Shown: positions 1 to 11,930 of the stretch, one piece after another
Position numbering within the stretch: the stretch's first letter is position 1
How the letters are laid out: each line of letters starts with the position of its first letter
NCBI GenBank assembly: GCA_948567375.1
Contig: OX419758.1
Location: forward strand, 45,141,001 to 45,205,000
Origin: Lunularia cruciata
Lineage: Eukaryota; Streptophyta; Marchantiopsida; Lunulariales; Lunulariaceae
Direction: 5' to 3'
Length of the DNA stretch: 64,000 nt
Notes under the pieces: generated by a model
Told to the model about the DNA's origin: nothing
The model's database searches: none
What the model saw: only the letters and a program-made list of their open reading frames with translations
Program-made: the position numbers and the translations under genes

Positions 1-77
1 AAAATAGATTAGATAGAGGTATCACCAAAAGAATACTTCTACTAATAGAGCAAAAACCAAAATAGACTTGAGAACCT
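1..77 (+). repeat. Partial copy of the A/B/C LTR middle segment
   Basis: Bases 17-77 (gaggtatcaccaaaagaata...) closely resemble bases 172-235 in the adjoining LTR A (gaggtatcatgaaaagggga...), about 155 bp away and in the same orientation. It is either a truncated neighbouring LTR or an internal duplication; the window edge prevents a decision. Confidence 0.5.
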
Positions 78-651
78 TAGAACCAATAGCTATACATATG
101 ATTTAAAGTTGAGAATTGGGTTGGTAACATCTGGAAGTATGTTGCACATGATGGACTAAACATATCAAAAAGAGGTATCATGAAAAGGGGACTTCTACCG
201 ATAGAGTAGGAACCAAAATATGCCTAAAATCTTTGAAGGCAATTTCAGAGGCCTAAATGGATGAATTAGGCTTTGAAAATGTGCAAAGTCCTCCCCAAAA
301 TAGGATAATCTAGCCTTCCTTCCCCTCTGGTTTGTCTCATCGAGAGCTTTCCAATGGTACCTTACATGATTATGAGATTCCTACAAGAAGATTCCTGAAA
401 AGATTCCATTTGGTCAAAGCTTGTTTGACCAACCAGATAGGACCTAGACCGACATGTCACCCATCCAAGTAAGTAATCCAAGGGTGGAGCTTGCTGACAT
501 ATCATCTATCTGTGTGCCTAATCCTATGGTGGAGCTTCCTTGGAGGAGATCCTCTTTGTCTATATAATAAAGAGAATGTGCTCCTTTAGGGCACCAAATG
601 TTGAGTGTGTAATCTGTGTTTTCTCTCTTCTCTTGTCCTCAAAGTATTACA
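78..651 (+). repeat. Gypsy LTR, copy A (family A/B/C/D)
   Basis: This stretch matches, in opposite orientation, the solo LTRs at 30647-31228 and 31545-33963 and the LTR piece at 60941-61075. The right end is ...GTATTACA at 651, the same terminal sequence as the other copies. The left end near 78 is placed by alignment to copy C (TGGAATACCAATAGC). The length of about 574 bp agrees with B (582 bp) and C (576 bp after removing its insert). No primer-binding site follows base 651, so it is a solo LTR or the 3' LTR of an element outside the window. Confidence 0.75.
558..572 (+). promoter_or_regulatory. TATA-like box in LTR A
   Basis: tatataataa at 561-570 lies about 80 bp before the LTR end. The equivalent site is kept in the other copies (about 30736-30750 and 31640-31655, minus). 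This is the usual place for a retrotransposon core promoter. Function is inferred from position and conservation only. Confidence 0.4.
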
Positions 652-1630
652 TATATGAAGAAAATGGCTCTGCATCTCATGTTTCATTGGATCGACTGCT
701 TGATTATTATATAAAGGACACATCCTAGTTAGGAACTAGCCACCAACCACCATTGAATTCCCAAGTATTGGTATTCCTACCACCCAAGAATCATTTCCTT
801 ATGTACTACCTTACTATGGATCAAGAAAAAAGGAGTACCATGTGCCCATTCAAGAAGAGGAGTTGATCTCCATCCTTTCACTTGAATCACATATCACATG
901 AATTTACCCTTCAATCAAGTATACCTACCAAGAGGAACTTTGTTCACAAGAAGAAGGCCAAGAGAAGGAAGAGCAAGTGGGTGAAAAAAGGGAGAACATG
1001 AAAATGAGTGACAAAAGAGGAGAAAAGTTAGTCAAGTTAGACATCTTCTTCTTTGACTATTGTAGCTTTTGCTTATGATCTCTCAAATGTTACAAAATTG
1101 AGAAAAGAAGCCATGGAAGATGGTAAAAATGTAAAAGTTATGCATGAAAAGAGTTAATTGATTTCTAAGTTAGGGACAAGGAGAATCAGAGAAAGGAATA
1201 CCAAATCCAAGGTATCATTCAATAATACTTGAATTAGCAAAAGTAGAGAAGACACCATACAAAATGAAGAGTATAATGAGTAAACTCTTTGACATAGATA
1301 TTATCCTTAGAGAGTTTTAGAAGTGATCCAATGAAAAACTGTAGAGGTTATAGTTCAAGTGAGAGTAATTAGTGTGATAAGTTGAATCCTATCAATAAAT
1401 CCTCCAAAAGTGATAGTTCAAGTTCAAGCATGATTTTTTTGTATGATAATTTAGACAAGTGTGATTAATTGAAGCTTACAATTAAAGGGTGGGATAAATA
1501 GCAAGATAAGTGTGAAAAAATAAAGCATGCATGATTAGTGTGTGGTAAAGGATATATCATGTATTCCACTTAAAGTATAAGTGGAGTATGTTACTTATTT
1601 TGTTTTATGATTGACTCAAAGGGTAGAGTG

Positions 1631-1686
1631 AATGTATGCAAGTTGTGTGGTTGACTCAAATGTATGCAAGTTGTGTGGTTGACTCA
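1631..1686. repeat. Exact 28-bp tandem duplication
   Basis: The unit aatgtatgcaagttgtgtgg plus ttgactca occurs at 1631-1658 and again, identically, at 1659-1686. Weaker partial copies of the ttgactcaaagggtagagtg type flank it on both sides. Confidence 0.9.
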
Positions 1687-1793
1687 GAGTATAGAATGGA
1701 TCTACAAAGGGTTTGGTTTATGAGCAAATATGTGATCCATATGTTTCTTTATATTTCTTTATGGTATCTTTTACTTATTCTATATCATATATA

Positions 1794-1795
<2 letters not shown>

Positions 1796-1833
<38 letters not shown>
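1796..1833. repeat. (AT)n microsatellite
   Basis: An uninterrupted AT dinucleotide tract of about 38 bp. The overlapping open frames here (Tyr-Ile repeats) are artefacts of this tract. Confidence 0.95.
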
Positions 1834-1838
<5 letters not shown>

Positions 1839-2879
1839 TCCAATCAAATTTGGAACTTTCTTGTATATATTATGGAAAATACCAAATCAACTTGTATAGT
1901 GAGGTTTTGTTGTGCATGAGTTAAGGGTTTAATAATTTTAGGGTTTTGTGCAAGGACCATGGGTATTTCATATGGATTTGTGGTGATCTTATATGGATTT
2001 TGCTGTAAATTGAATAAATAAATCTATTACAACTCATGGGAATGAGGAAGAACTCTTATATATGGGAACAAAAAGTAAAGAATATTGCAATTTTCAACAC
2101 AAGGTCTTCCATGTCCATTTCTTAAGTGGACTCCATTGTATATTGCACCAGATTATGACATCTTGAATTTTTGGAAGTAAGGAAGTTTTGATGTTTTTTA
2201 ACCATTTTGGTGAAGAAAAGTGTAAGTGTTTAGTGGAAAATTTGAAGGATTTAAGGTTTCAAAAGTGATTTTGTTTTTCAAGTACTCTAGTTCAAAGTCT
2301 AAACCAATATGATGCACAACAGCAAAAAATAAGTTTTGATAAGAAGTGCTCTATAGATTGTTAAGTGTGAAAGGGTTGCGTGTGCAATCTAAGTGTATGT
2401 TAAATTCCTTGGATAATAATTATGAATTCCCTTAAAATGAAATCAAGAAAGTGTGACAAAAGTGCAAAGTACCAACATAAAGAGCTTTGGAAATTCTTTA
2501 GAGAGTTGTCAAGGACAAGGATGATGGTTATCACCACAAATTATCAAAATAACAAGTGAACATGACAGTCACATAAACATATGTATGGAGAAGGTTTCAA
2601 CAAGTATATGTTATTACCAAACCTTGAGCACCCTTATTTAATTTTTCTAGGTTATTAAAGGTATTTGGGAAAGCAAAACAATCAAAAACTAAGAAGTGAA
2701 GCTAGTACCTTAGAACAATGTGGTGAGAGAAGTCTCGAAAGAACAAACTAAGGAGATAAAGTTTTTAGCATATCACATCCAGAAAGAGGAGGTAGGCACA
2801 TAGGTTGAAGAAGAGATAGACCCCTCAACTTGAAATCACTTATGATAGATCCTTGGGAAATTTTGGACAAAAGGCATTC

Positions 2880-4198
2880 CTTGACAGCAAAGGACTATCG
2901 TTCTTGGTATGGAATTAGTCCTACTCCTTGATAGAGATAGGGCAAGAAATCAAGCAAGGATCCTTTAGACAATAGACAAGCCTAAGGAGGAATATGCACC
3001 TATGGACCTACGAGCACTAGAAACAACTACTAGGACCAACAACGAGACCAATGGTGGACTTTGATTGGATTTCCCACTGTTTGATGCAAAGAACTGGGTG
3101 GATGCCTTGATCATTTATTTACATGTGGAAAAGACATTAAGAATGGTTGGAACACAGTCAATTATAGGGATCCAGCTTGCAAGGAAGTTGTCTTAGCTTT
3201 ACTCAAGATCTTGAAACCTAATCAGACTACTTATGTGACAATCAATCATGTGTTGTTCTTCAAATACATCTTTGTAGGAAACAGATTTACTATGTAGCCA
3301 TGTTCTATAGCAAGGTTAGGCAAATGTACCATGTCTTCTTTGAGCTGAAAGACTCTTCTGATTTACAATTCATTTTTATATAGGCCGTGAATTGTTGGTT
3401 AAAGATGAGAAGGAGGAATTTCTAAGACATTTCTTGGATAAAAATTACCTCCAAACTTAACCGGGTTGAGAAATTGTAGTGAGGAAGGTGAAAAAGATAG
3501 ATGTTGATTTCAAACAAGAAAAGGAAATAAGGACAGACCAAGGTCTTGGGAAACCAAAAGAAGATGTGTTTAGTATAGCCAAAGGATAGTTAGGTTATGG
3601 AAAACAAAAGGCATACTAGTCTCCCAAGGCAATTACCTCATGTTCTTAGAAGGAGTCCAAGAAAGATGAGGAACCCACTAAACCAAAAGATGAACAAGAG
3701 GTCTCAACATCAACTAACTCAAAAGCTAAGTCTAGAGAATATATAGATTATGAGTGAGACATGAACAAGTGAACTCCACTAAAGAGGAGGATGTTGAGTT
3801 TGACCACCACTTAAGAGATTTAGGGTTAGATTGCATGTCTCCCAAGGATGATGTGCATGTAGAGGAACCAAAAGAAGATTACCCATAGGAAAAGAGGAAA
3901 ATTCCCAAGGTACAACATTTTTTTAGAAATGTATGCACTATACCAATAGAACTTGAAGGGTAGAAAGAGCAAAGGAAACAAGAACCACCAAGAGAAGTGG
4001 AGGATAAAGTGTTAAGAACTTTGAAGTAAGAAATATTATGGATCATGCAATTCCTTAACTATGTATATGCAAAATACAAACAAGGAGTAGAATGTCTAGA
4101 GGAATTGCCAAGGTGGATGTATAACACTTTGAAGGAATAGTAGTTCAAGATCCTTGAGCTACAAAAAGAGTTGAAGAATTGCAAAATGTATCACAACA
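2880..4198 (+). pseudogene. J: coiled-coil ORF pseudogene, 5' part
   Basis: A decayed plus-strand reading with many stops and frame changes. Around 3150-3290 it reads NYRDP...QTTYV..NHVLFFKYIFVG, which matches WDPIR...RTTYVI.HQVVFFHQMFVG in the minus-strand pseudogene K (8579-8806); the DNA also aligns there (acacagtcaatta/acaaagtcaatac and atctttgtagga/atgtttgtagga). Downstream comes an acidic, Lys/Glu-rich part (3640-4000), then a helical stretch (about 4020-4198, including LNYVYAKYKQGVECLEELP). The reading stops at the left border of element I and resumes at 14972. No protease, RT or integrase motif is present. Family unknown. Confidence 0.5.
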
Positions 4199-5745
4199 TT
4201 TGTGGTGTCAAAGCTAGATTGCTTGGATGTTAGAGTAGTAGTGTTGGTAGTCAAAGGTAGATTGGTAATTAATCATATACTACTTGTTGGTAGCTCAATT
4301 TCAAGTTTGGGGTATTGATCACATGGTAGGACCCATAGTCACTTGCACCATTTGCACCATCGGGTGGTTGTTAATGAGACCATTAGGTTTGGAGACATAG
4401 GTCAAAATTAAAGGTATACCTTCAAAGTGCAACTCTAGAGAGTTTACTTCTTTGATGTTGAGCCTTTGAATTCTTGGCTATAGTGGATAGATGCCGGTGA
4501 GCATATCTTGAGTCTCTTAGTTGAAGCGGATGTGGCTTGATTGTAATCAATATCCAATTGTTGGCAGAGTAATTGAGTGAATAATCAAGTACTTATCTAT
4601 TTGAGTGTGATTTGGGTTGATGAAGAACTGATTATTGATTATATTAGAGAAGTGAGAGTTAGGGAGTAATCAAGTGCAAGAATTTAGTGTGTTGGTGGTA
4701 TCTCCAAGCCTAGTTGATCATTGGTACCTTGATCATGGTTCAAATTTCCTTGAGAATGATTTTGTGAAGAAGTGTTGGCTAAATTTTGATGAGGATAGAG
4801 TCAATTTCAAGCAATGTTGTTTGATTTGAGCACAAGAGGTGAAATCAAGATCAATTTGGTGGAGTTAGGACCCGTTCTCTCAAATTAGAGATTTGGAAAT
4901 CCTCATCTTTTGAACTTGGCTCAAGTAGTGGAGAATTTGGCGGTCCGCTAACTATAGAGGAGTTATGTTAGATTAACATCAAATTTTGGCCAGAGGTAGT
5001 TTGATCCTAGTCTTGGTGATATTGGTAGCTTAAGAAGTAGACAAACACTCTTATTATTTCAAATGACAAATGGTGGCAGAGTTAGTATGGTGTTGATTTA
5101 TGAGATGGAGGGTTTAGTCTAGACTTCTTGTGATTGAACTCCCTCCATTATCTTCTTCCTATTTGTGCACCATGTTTGTGTGAGGTGCCTTGACTTTAGA
5201 GCATTGGTGCTCTGGTTTGCTCTCGGTAATGAGGTTTGAGTGATGACCAGTCAAACTACTTGTGTTTCTCTCTAATGAGCCAAGAAGTGATGACCTATAG
5301 AATGTGAGAGTGCGGGATGTGATGGCATGTTACATGTCACCCTTTCTCCTAATGTAGTTATCTTAGTGTTAGAATTACATTAGTGGATGTTGTTCAATTG
5401 GTGGTAGCACTTGGTGGAGTACTTATGGTGGTTAGGTTGCAATTTGAGTTACTTTTTCATGATAGAGTTCTTTGGGGATTCTTGAGGGTATATCATGGTA
5501 GTATATAGTGGGTTTACTTAGAGTGGCACTTGATATCAACCTATATCTCAAGTCTCAATGATAGAGGAGATTGACTCTAAGTTGGAGTTTGATATATGAG
5601 TTGATTCAATTGAGAGTGCACTTGGTGTGCCCGCACCATTGTTGTGGGATATGGACAAGATTTATGGGAGCTCCAAAGGCCATAAGTGCTACTCTAGTAT
5701 AGTGGGTACCATTGAGTTGGATGACTTCATATAGGAGTTTGATAA
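4199..5745 (+). repeat. Probable 5' LTR of element I
   Basis: Bases 4200-4655 are repeated in the same orientation at 14430-14877 (for example gctagattgcttgga and agtctcttag). A primer-binding-site-like TGGTATGATCTAGC at 5747-5760 resembles the initiator-Met type TGGTATCAGAGC with changes, and a gag-like leader follows. That makes 4199-5745 a plausible long 5' LTR. The part 4656-5745 has no second copy in the window. Confidence 0.45.
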
Positions 5746-6619
5746 ATGGTATGATCTAGCATAGATGCAGAACCCAATTTTGTTCACATCCTTCATGGCA
5801 TGGAAGGGATTTTTTTATATGACAATCCAACAAGTATCACTTTTGCGATAATCAAGTAAATAAAGTTCATTCCCACAAAGGTATGAGTTAGAAATGGTCC
5901 AATACAAAGCAAACAGTAACAATTAAGTTCTTCTTGAGTTCATCTTTAGACTTTCATATAGAAACCACACCCATCAGAGAATAACAAGCAATGACTTGCA
6001 ATCTCATCACAAATTAACACTCCTTAATCACAACGCCATCAAATTCTATCCAAAAAAATCTTGATTGTGACAATTTAGATCCTCCCAAAGATAGCTACTT
6101 CACAACAAAATGACTTTGCCTTAGAATTGAGTTCCACCCCTCCATTGAAGGCACAACTTCCTTGATAAAAAATTGCTTCATATCAAACTCACGCTACACT
6201 CACAAATGCAAAATACTACAAACACTACAATTCTTCACAAATCTGTCAAGGCATTGCTCTGATTGCACTTCACTCAAGATCAAACACACAAAATGAAGAT
6301 CAACATTACAAAATCTAGAATCCAACATCCAACAAGCTCACTGACTTGCACTTTGAAATTCTCTACACATTCACAAACACAAACACGAACTTGATACTAG
6401 GAATTAAGCTCAAGCAATGAGCACTAAGAATAAGCACTTTGCTTTATCTTTTTTTTATAAATTTTGAATTTTGAACAACAAAACACTACAAATGCCTCCT
6501 TGAAATAGGCAAAGCACTTCAATAGTTATCTAACTAACATACCATTTATCAACAAATTTACCAACCTATAGATCCAAAATGACAATGCACCTCTTCATAT
6601 CAACCTCTTCAAATCTCAA

Positions 6620-8936
6620 CTTTTTTTACTAATCCAATCCAATGTCAACTTGGACTTTGGCTTCCAAACCCATTATTCCTTCATGCACTTCTCTATCTTT
6701 GGGTTTATCTTCTTCCACTACACCTTCTACCAATTTTACCACTTCTTCACTACACTCTATAATTAAGATCATGGGTAAGCTATCTTTGTCTTTATCTTTT
6801 GATCCATTCTTCTCTATCATATTAGAGAATTGATCCAAAGACACTTGCACTCTTATGTCTGCTATGTCGGACTTCTTATCTCCCTTCACACTTCTCTAAA
6901 GTCTCTTTAACTCTAAATGTACTAAATCTAATCTAAGATACACATTGTCTCTTGCTTATAACATCTTCCTATCTACTGAATCTCTTAAGCAAATTAATAA
7001 TTTATTCAACTTGATGTCTTTTGCTTTCTTCTTCCTTGTCTCTTGCCCCCAACAACTTCAACTTGTGTAGTCTTGATTCCTCCAATTGACGCTTGGACAT
7101 TGTTCCAAGCATTGCCTTCACCCTCACCACTACTTCTTCAACTATCTCCTACCTTGGCATCCATAGCTTCTCTTTCTCTGCTAACAACTCCTCATGATAT
7201 ATCTTTACTTCATCTTCCAACTCAACCTTCAAAGCTTCCTTCTCTTTCACGCTTTGACCGAGTTGCTCCTCTATTCCTCTAACTAAACCACGCAATTGCT
7301 CTTCTTCCAAATTCCATGTAGCTAACACTCTCTACCAAGCTCTATTTTCTCCACCGCACATGTCTTCAAGCTCAAACACTTGCTCCATTATTGTTGCCAT
7401 TACTTTCAAGTGAATGACCTCCACTTGCATGTTGTGCACTTCTGCCCTCAAGGTCTCAATCTTTTCTACTTGCTCCCTTCTTTCTTCCTCTTGCTTCACC
7501 ATGGCTTTGCCTCTCCTCATGAAGTCCTTTGTCAGGCTCTCAATCTCCTTCCTTCTAAGCTCTACTTTAGTCCTTAGTTTTGCTGATTCTTGCTCTCCAC
7601 AAATTAACTTTCTTCTTGGCTTCAAACTTTCCTCACTCATATACTGGACTTCTACAAATTCATCTTTCACTTCTAAGTGATCTCTCTTCAACCCTTCTCT
7701 CTTCTTGTTTTATTGTAGCAACAAAGGACAAACTACCTACGACAAGTACTCTACCCCATCAAAGTCCCTTGAACTCTTAGATTCTCCTCTCCTCACTTCA
7801 TCTTTTAGAGCTTTACTCCAAAGTCTTAACTTTCTTACTCTCAAGGGCATATCATCCAAGCTCTCCCCCTTTTCCACTACTGGGCTTACATTGCTTGCTT
7901 TTGTACCCATAGTAGGAACACTCTTCCTTGATCTTTTACCCTTCTAAAACTCTGACTTTGGCTTGGCCTCCAAGGTTTCTTCTAGCTCCACGCTTGGCAT
8001 TTAGGACACAAGATTACTCCACCTTCCATATGATCAATTCCTGTGCTTTTTTGTTAGCATCATCTTCACTATTGCTAAAATTCTGCCTCACCTTCACTTT
8101 TGCTGCTTGACCCTTTGCTCTGCTGCATCAACTCTAGTTCTTCTCTTTCTCATGAGTCTTCTAACTTGTACTTGGCTTTGACTTTAGACTCTTCTGCTCC
8201 TCACAACTCATCAATTACCATGATGTCTTGCCTTGGGTTCACCCTTCTTGTCTTCTTTGGCTAGACCAATAACATGCTCTCCTCAGGATGACTTTTCTTC
8301 CTCATCTTTGGGATGTTCACTGCTACCCTCATGTGCTGCTTTATTTGTGCACAGTGTTCATTGCTACTTTGGATATGTTGGATATATTGCTATTCCTCCT
8401 TATCTACAGCCTTTTGTAAGTTTGGATGGAAGTAAGACACCATCTTCCTTTGCTCAGTCTCCTTCATTAGATTTATTTTGAAGTAGAAATGCATAGCAAA
8501 CAGCACCAAATAGTGAGGAGCATCTTGATCTCTCCAACACCACACCATCTATCGTTTTCTTTGATGAAAGCGCTTTGCCTAATTCACCGGTACTCCTACA
8601 AACATTTGATGAAAGAACACCACTTGGTGCTTTATCACATATGTTGTGCGATCCGGCATGAAGAGTGCCATCATCATCCCAATGATACTTTGCCTGATTG
8701 GGTCCCAATAAGTATTGACTTTGTACCTATTCTTTGAACACGGCACAATGAAGGAATTCCAAATTTTGTCTATCTCTTTTGCAGGCTCTCCCTTCCCAAG
8801 GAACATAGCCCTAGTTTCCTCACCGGCCTCTTCCTAATGCCAATCTCCAATCTGACTCTGTCCATCAAGCCAGATTTCTCTTCTTTTACTTAATCTCAGA
8901 CCTTTCTTCACAATTACTTGTAGCTACTTCTGCCAT
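6620..8936 (-). pseudogene. K ORF: conserved block plus long coiled coil, unknown family
   Basis: The reading starts at a candidate ATG (8936-8934, MAEVATSN) and ends DIGLD-stop at about 6629, roughly 770 codons with several frameshifts and stops. The longest open pieces are 8579-8806 (WDPIRQSIIGMMMALF, then RTTYVI and HQVVFFHQMFVG), 7332-7691 (about 119 residues rich in Glu, Lys, Arg and Leu, coiled-coil-like) and 6629-6889 (86 residues, acidic, with SLPMILII and EVVKLVEG). The C-terminal part, including the stop, matches 32810-33050. The N-terminal block matches J. No zinc knuckle or pol motif was found. It could be a divergent gag or an accessory protein; the function is unknown. Confidence 0.6.
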
Positions 8937-9451
8937 GAACCCTGGAAAACTCAAGTTCCAATTTTGGGCCAAAAATCGTAATACAAAGCCTACTCAGCAC
9001 TTTCATTGTGGCTATCATATATAATCTTTGAATAACCAAGTTTCTTATTGCAAATGATGGATTCTTCTTCTCACCCTTCCTTGCATTGTGTGATCTCTAA
9101 TCTGAGTTAGCTAAAAGATAATTCTACCCACTCCCGGTCTTGAGATTCTTACTCCCTTAGAATTGTTAAACTTCAATCTATTGATTGGCTTTGCTACAAG
9201 CACTCCTTTGGGTCTACTACTCAATGGCTTAGGATACTTGAGTGACATTTTGAAATCCTCTCAATGAAGTATTGATTTATAGTGCTTCACCAATTGGTCA
9301 TTCTTCTATTAGTCTTCATTGAAGCTCACACCTTCTACATGAGTTCATCTTGGCACTATCATGTTTTAGTTGTTTGCACCTTAGCTATTTTCTTACCTAT
9401 CCTTTCTTGATTGAAAAATCCAAAGGAAAGTTGTTCTACAGTCTTTGCATT

Positions 9452-9479
9452 GGATTGATCACCCCGGGGTGATCAATCC
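9452..9479. repeat. Perfect 28-bp palindrome
   Basis: ggattgatcacccc is followed immediately by its exact reverse complement ggggtgatcaatcc, with no spacer and a GC-rich centre. It lies about 195 bp inside the 5' end of element K. The comparable part of the 1838-bp relative does not carry it. Confidence 0.95.
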
Positions 9480-9679
9480 TTACTTTAGGTTTCTCTAGCC
9501 AAGTCTGATCCACATACTTTGGTTCTGACATGAAGTCACGTTACTTTGGGTTGCAATCACTTTGGGTTGCAAATCAAAGGTACAATTCTTCTTCTTTCAA
9601 TGCTATTTGGGTTCAATATGACTCTGTCTATACACTTCTTCAATATAGAACCAAAAAAAGTTGTGGGTACCACATTTTA

Positions 9680-10310
9680 GCACTTGAAAGGTCCACCAAT
9701 GGATGACTATCATGAGTTCATGAGAGCTCACTTGGAGGAGATTGAGCTATGGAGACAATATTGGTCTCCAAACAACATCTCTATCACATCAAGCTCAATT
9801 TGTAGGGGTAGATCAACAATACTAATAAGTTCTAGCTCTAGTAGCATTAGTGGATCTAGTGGAGGTGCACTAGTGGAAGATGGTGTTACTACAAGAAGAG
9901 GTACCACTATAGGAGGTGGTGTAGTATTGGGATTTAACCTCATGGTGGATTTCTTCTAGTGTTTGAGGCAAAACTACCAAGGAGTGTGGATTAACAAGCT
10001 AAGGAGCTTGTAAGAGTTCTAATAGAAGGTTGGAGAGAGGATATACAAGGCATACACTTGCATGCAATGGTTGATCAATTTCACTCAGGGAGTTATTAAG
10101 GTCCAAGCAGTCTAATTTTGGTATGGGATTTTGGACAAAGAGTTGTGATGTAGAGTACTTGATGTTACATTTTGGAGAATGTCCTTTGATGGGTGATTCT
10201 TGTACCCAAGTGGTGGCAAATACACATTACGTCCATTCTTGGATGGGACCTACCATGTTGTTGGATGCAACCAAAGTGGGATCACAAGCTTATTGTCTTT
10301 GTCTTTGGTA
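9680..10310 (+). pseudogene. Element I gag remnant
   Basis: The open stretch at 9684-9959 starts after MDDYHEFMRAHLEEIELW and runs into a serine/glycine-rich segment, like the N-terminal part of a gypsy gag. It directly follows the K insertion, so the natural upstream leader is at 5761-5812. No clear CCHC zinc knuckle remains. It is assigned by position and composition. Confidence 0.4.
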
Positions 10311-11150
10311 GACAAACCTCTTACCCAAAGAGGTTCTACAACGTGCTTATGATAGGATTGAACAACTAGACTAATGTATTGATGACATTTTTTATATTAG
10401 GCACTACTCTCAAATAGTGGTAAGAGCTGATAGGTTATCTTTAGCAGTTGTGAACCTTATTGGATAGTCTAGAGCCACTTTACGCACACTTATGAGTTTC
10501 CCAAGCTCCAATGCTTTTTGAGACAAAGGTCTTGGAATTTTTCAAGACTCACCATTACCGCAATTGGTGGAACCCAATGTTGATGAGAAGGAGCAAATGA
10601 CAAGTTTTTGCACTACTTTTATTGCTATTAAAATAGTGTCAAAGGCATCCAAACATCAAGTGTTAGGTTAGGCTATGGACTTAAACTATTTGACCTGGAT
10701 TGTGAGGCTTGGGTTGGTAGAGTAGTATAAGATATGCTTGATAGGCATCATTACTTGGACACTTGTGAGCTCTATGCCTATTAAGACAATTCAGACACAT
10801 GTTGGGGATGATGGACCAAGTGGGTATGGTATTCTTGGGACATAGCCATTGGCTACTAGCTAGAGTGGTCTACTTGGGTTCCATCCAAGTGAGCATGGTC
10901 TACTTGGATCACACCCTTGGTTTACTTGGGATGCAACTAGAGGACGTATGGAGCTTGTAGCCAATCAAAGGGAGTTTTCTACACTAAGGTTGGGAACTCT
11001 AGTGGTTGGAGGCATTACACTACTAATCCTAAGGGCCAACTGTTGTAGCCAATCAGTACATCTCCCACTCCTACATCAGTTATAGAGGATACTTGGAAAC
11101 CAGATCTTGGACCCAAGCTTACAAGGAAGAAAGACAAAGTGTTTGGAGTT
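10311..11150 (+). pseudogene. Element I gag/protease region, badly decayed
   Basis: No protease D-S/T-G motif can be read. The DNA around 10660-10960 (gagctctatgcctatt, ggtctacttgg) matches element H at about 60080-60290 (minus), which sets its place between gag and RT. The repeated agtggtctacttgg phrases at 10863-10920 suggest small local duplications. Confidence 0.4.
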
Positions 11151-11930
11151 TTGAGGAGCTACACAAGTTTTTTTGCCTTCAATATGAAGGATTTGGGTGC
11201 TCTAAAAGGATCTGGTATTTGGATTGTGCTTATTAAGTGACACACTAATTTTTTGATGTCCCTATAGATATAGTGACATTTAGAAAGCATTGATTTAGAG
11301 CCAAAGTAAAGAACTTTTTTAGGTTGGTTTGGTAGAGATTTCACATGGAGAGTATGCTTTAGCCACAATGATGATAGCCAAGAAAGATATGCATGGCAAC
11401 TACACGTGTAAAGATTATTGTCCTATCAACCGATAGACTAGGGTTGATTGGTATACCATGGCTACACCGAAGGAGATTTTTGATGCAATTTGGCATGCAA
11501 AAGTCTTCAATACTTTGGATCTTCAAGCAAGATATCATCAATTGCCAAGCATGGAGGAAGATTAGTCCAAGATAGCATTTAGGGCTATTGATCCTCACTA
11601 TAAGGATGTATTATATTAGTGAAGGTTCTTACTATTTGGTCAAAGAACACTCCTATTGAGTTCTAGGGGTCATGGATAGGATCCTAGCAAGACTAGATTT
11701 TGCTTGGTGCTATATTGATGGCATTTTGGTCTATATCACTACTATGGAAGAGCATGAGAGACATTTGTTGGAGGCGTTTGAGAGATTGAGGTCCCATGGA
11801 CTTAAATTACATATTGAAAAGTGTAGATTCTTCCACAAACAGATTGAATATTTGCATCACACTATCTACTATGGAGGACTTGGTGTTCAATAGACCAAGG
11901 TGGAAGCTATTGCATATATTTCTTGGCTTA
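11151..11930 (+). pseudogene. Element I reverse transcriptase
   Basis: RT similarity runs from FFAFNMKDLGALKGSG (frame-shifted, from about 11160) to FAWCYIDGILVY, MEEHERHLLEAFERL and SHGLKL.IEKC.FF (11672-11893). The catalytic box reads Y-I-D-G in place of Y-I-D-D, so one of the two metal-binding aspartates is lost. There are many stops and frame changes. Element H (minus, 58319-60298) is the same family; its box reads Y-V-D-E. Confidence 0.75.

Larger units (their letters stand above)
652..2860. other. AT-rich stretch without recognisable gene
   Basis: No open frame with family similarity was seen on either strand. It contains an exact 28-bp tandem duplication and a TA dinucleotide tract (listed separately). 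Around 950-1030 there is a purine-rich, lysine/glutamate-rich reading (plus), but it has no family match. Confidence 0.6.
5818..9674 (-). mobile_element. K: TSD-flanked ORF-bearing LTR-type unit (3.86 kb)
   Basis: Read on the minus strand it begins TGTGGTACCCACA at 9674 and ends ...TTGTCATA at 5818. A perfect 5-bp duplication TTTTA flanks it (5813-5817 and 9675-9679). Both termini match those of the 1838-bp unit at 32025-33862. It lies in the leader/gag start of element I. No second terminal repeat, PBS, PPT, RT or integrase is visible; the interior is taken up by one long decayed ORF. It may be a solo LTR whose LTR contains an ORF, a non-autonomous element, or a product of unequal recombination. 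The insertion boundaries are firm; the class is not. Confidence 0.8.

Noticed and set aside
1636-1919. Open frames of 87 and 68 residues, hydrophobic, Tyr-Ile repeats
   Set aside because: Created by the AT dinucleotide tract and a 28-bp duplication; no gene features.
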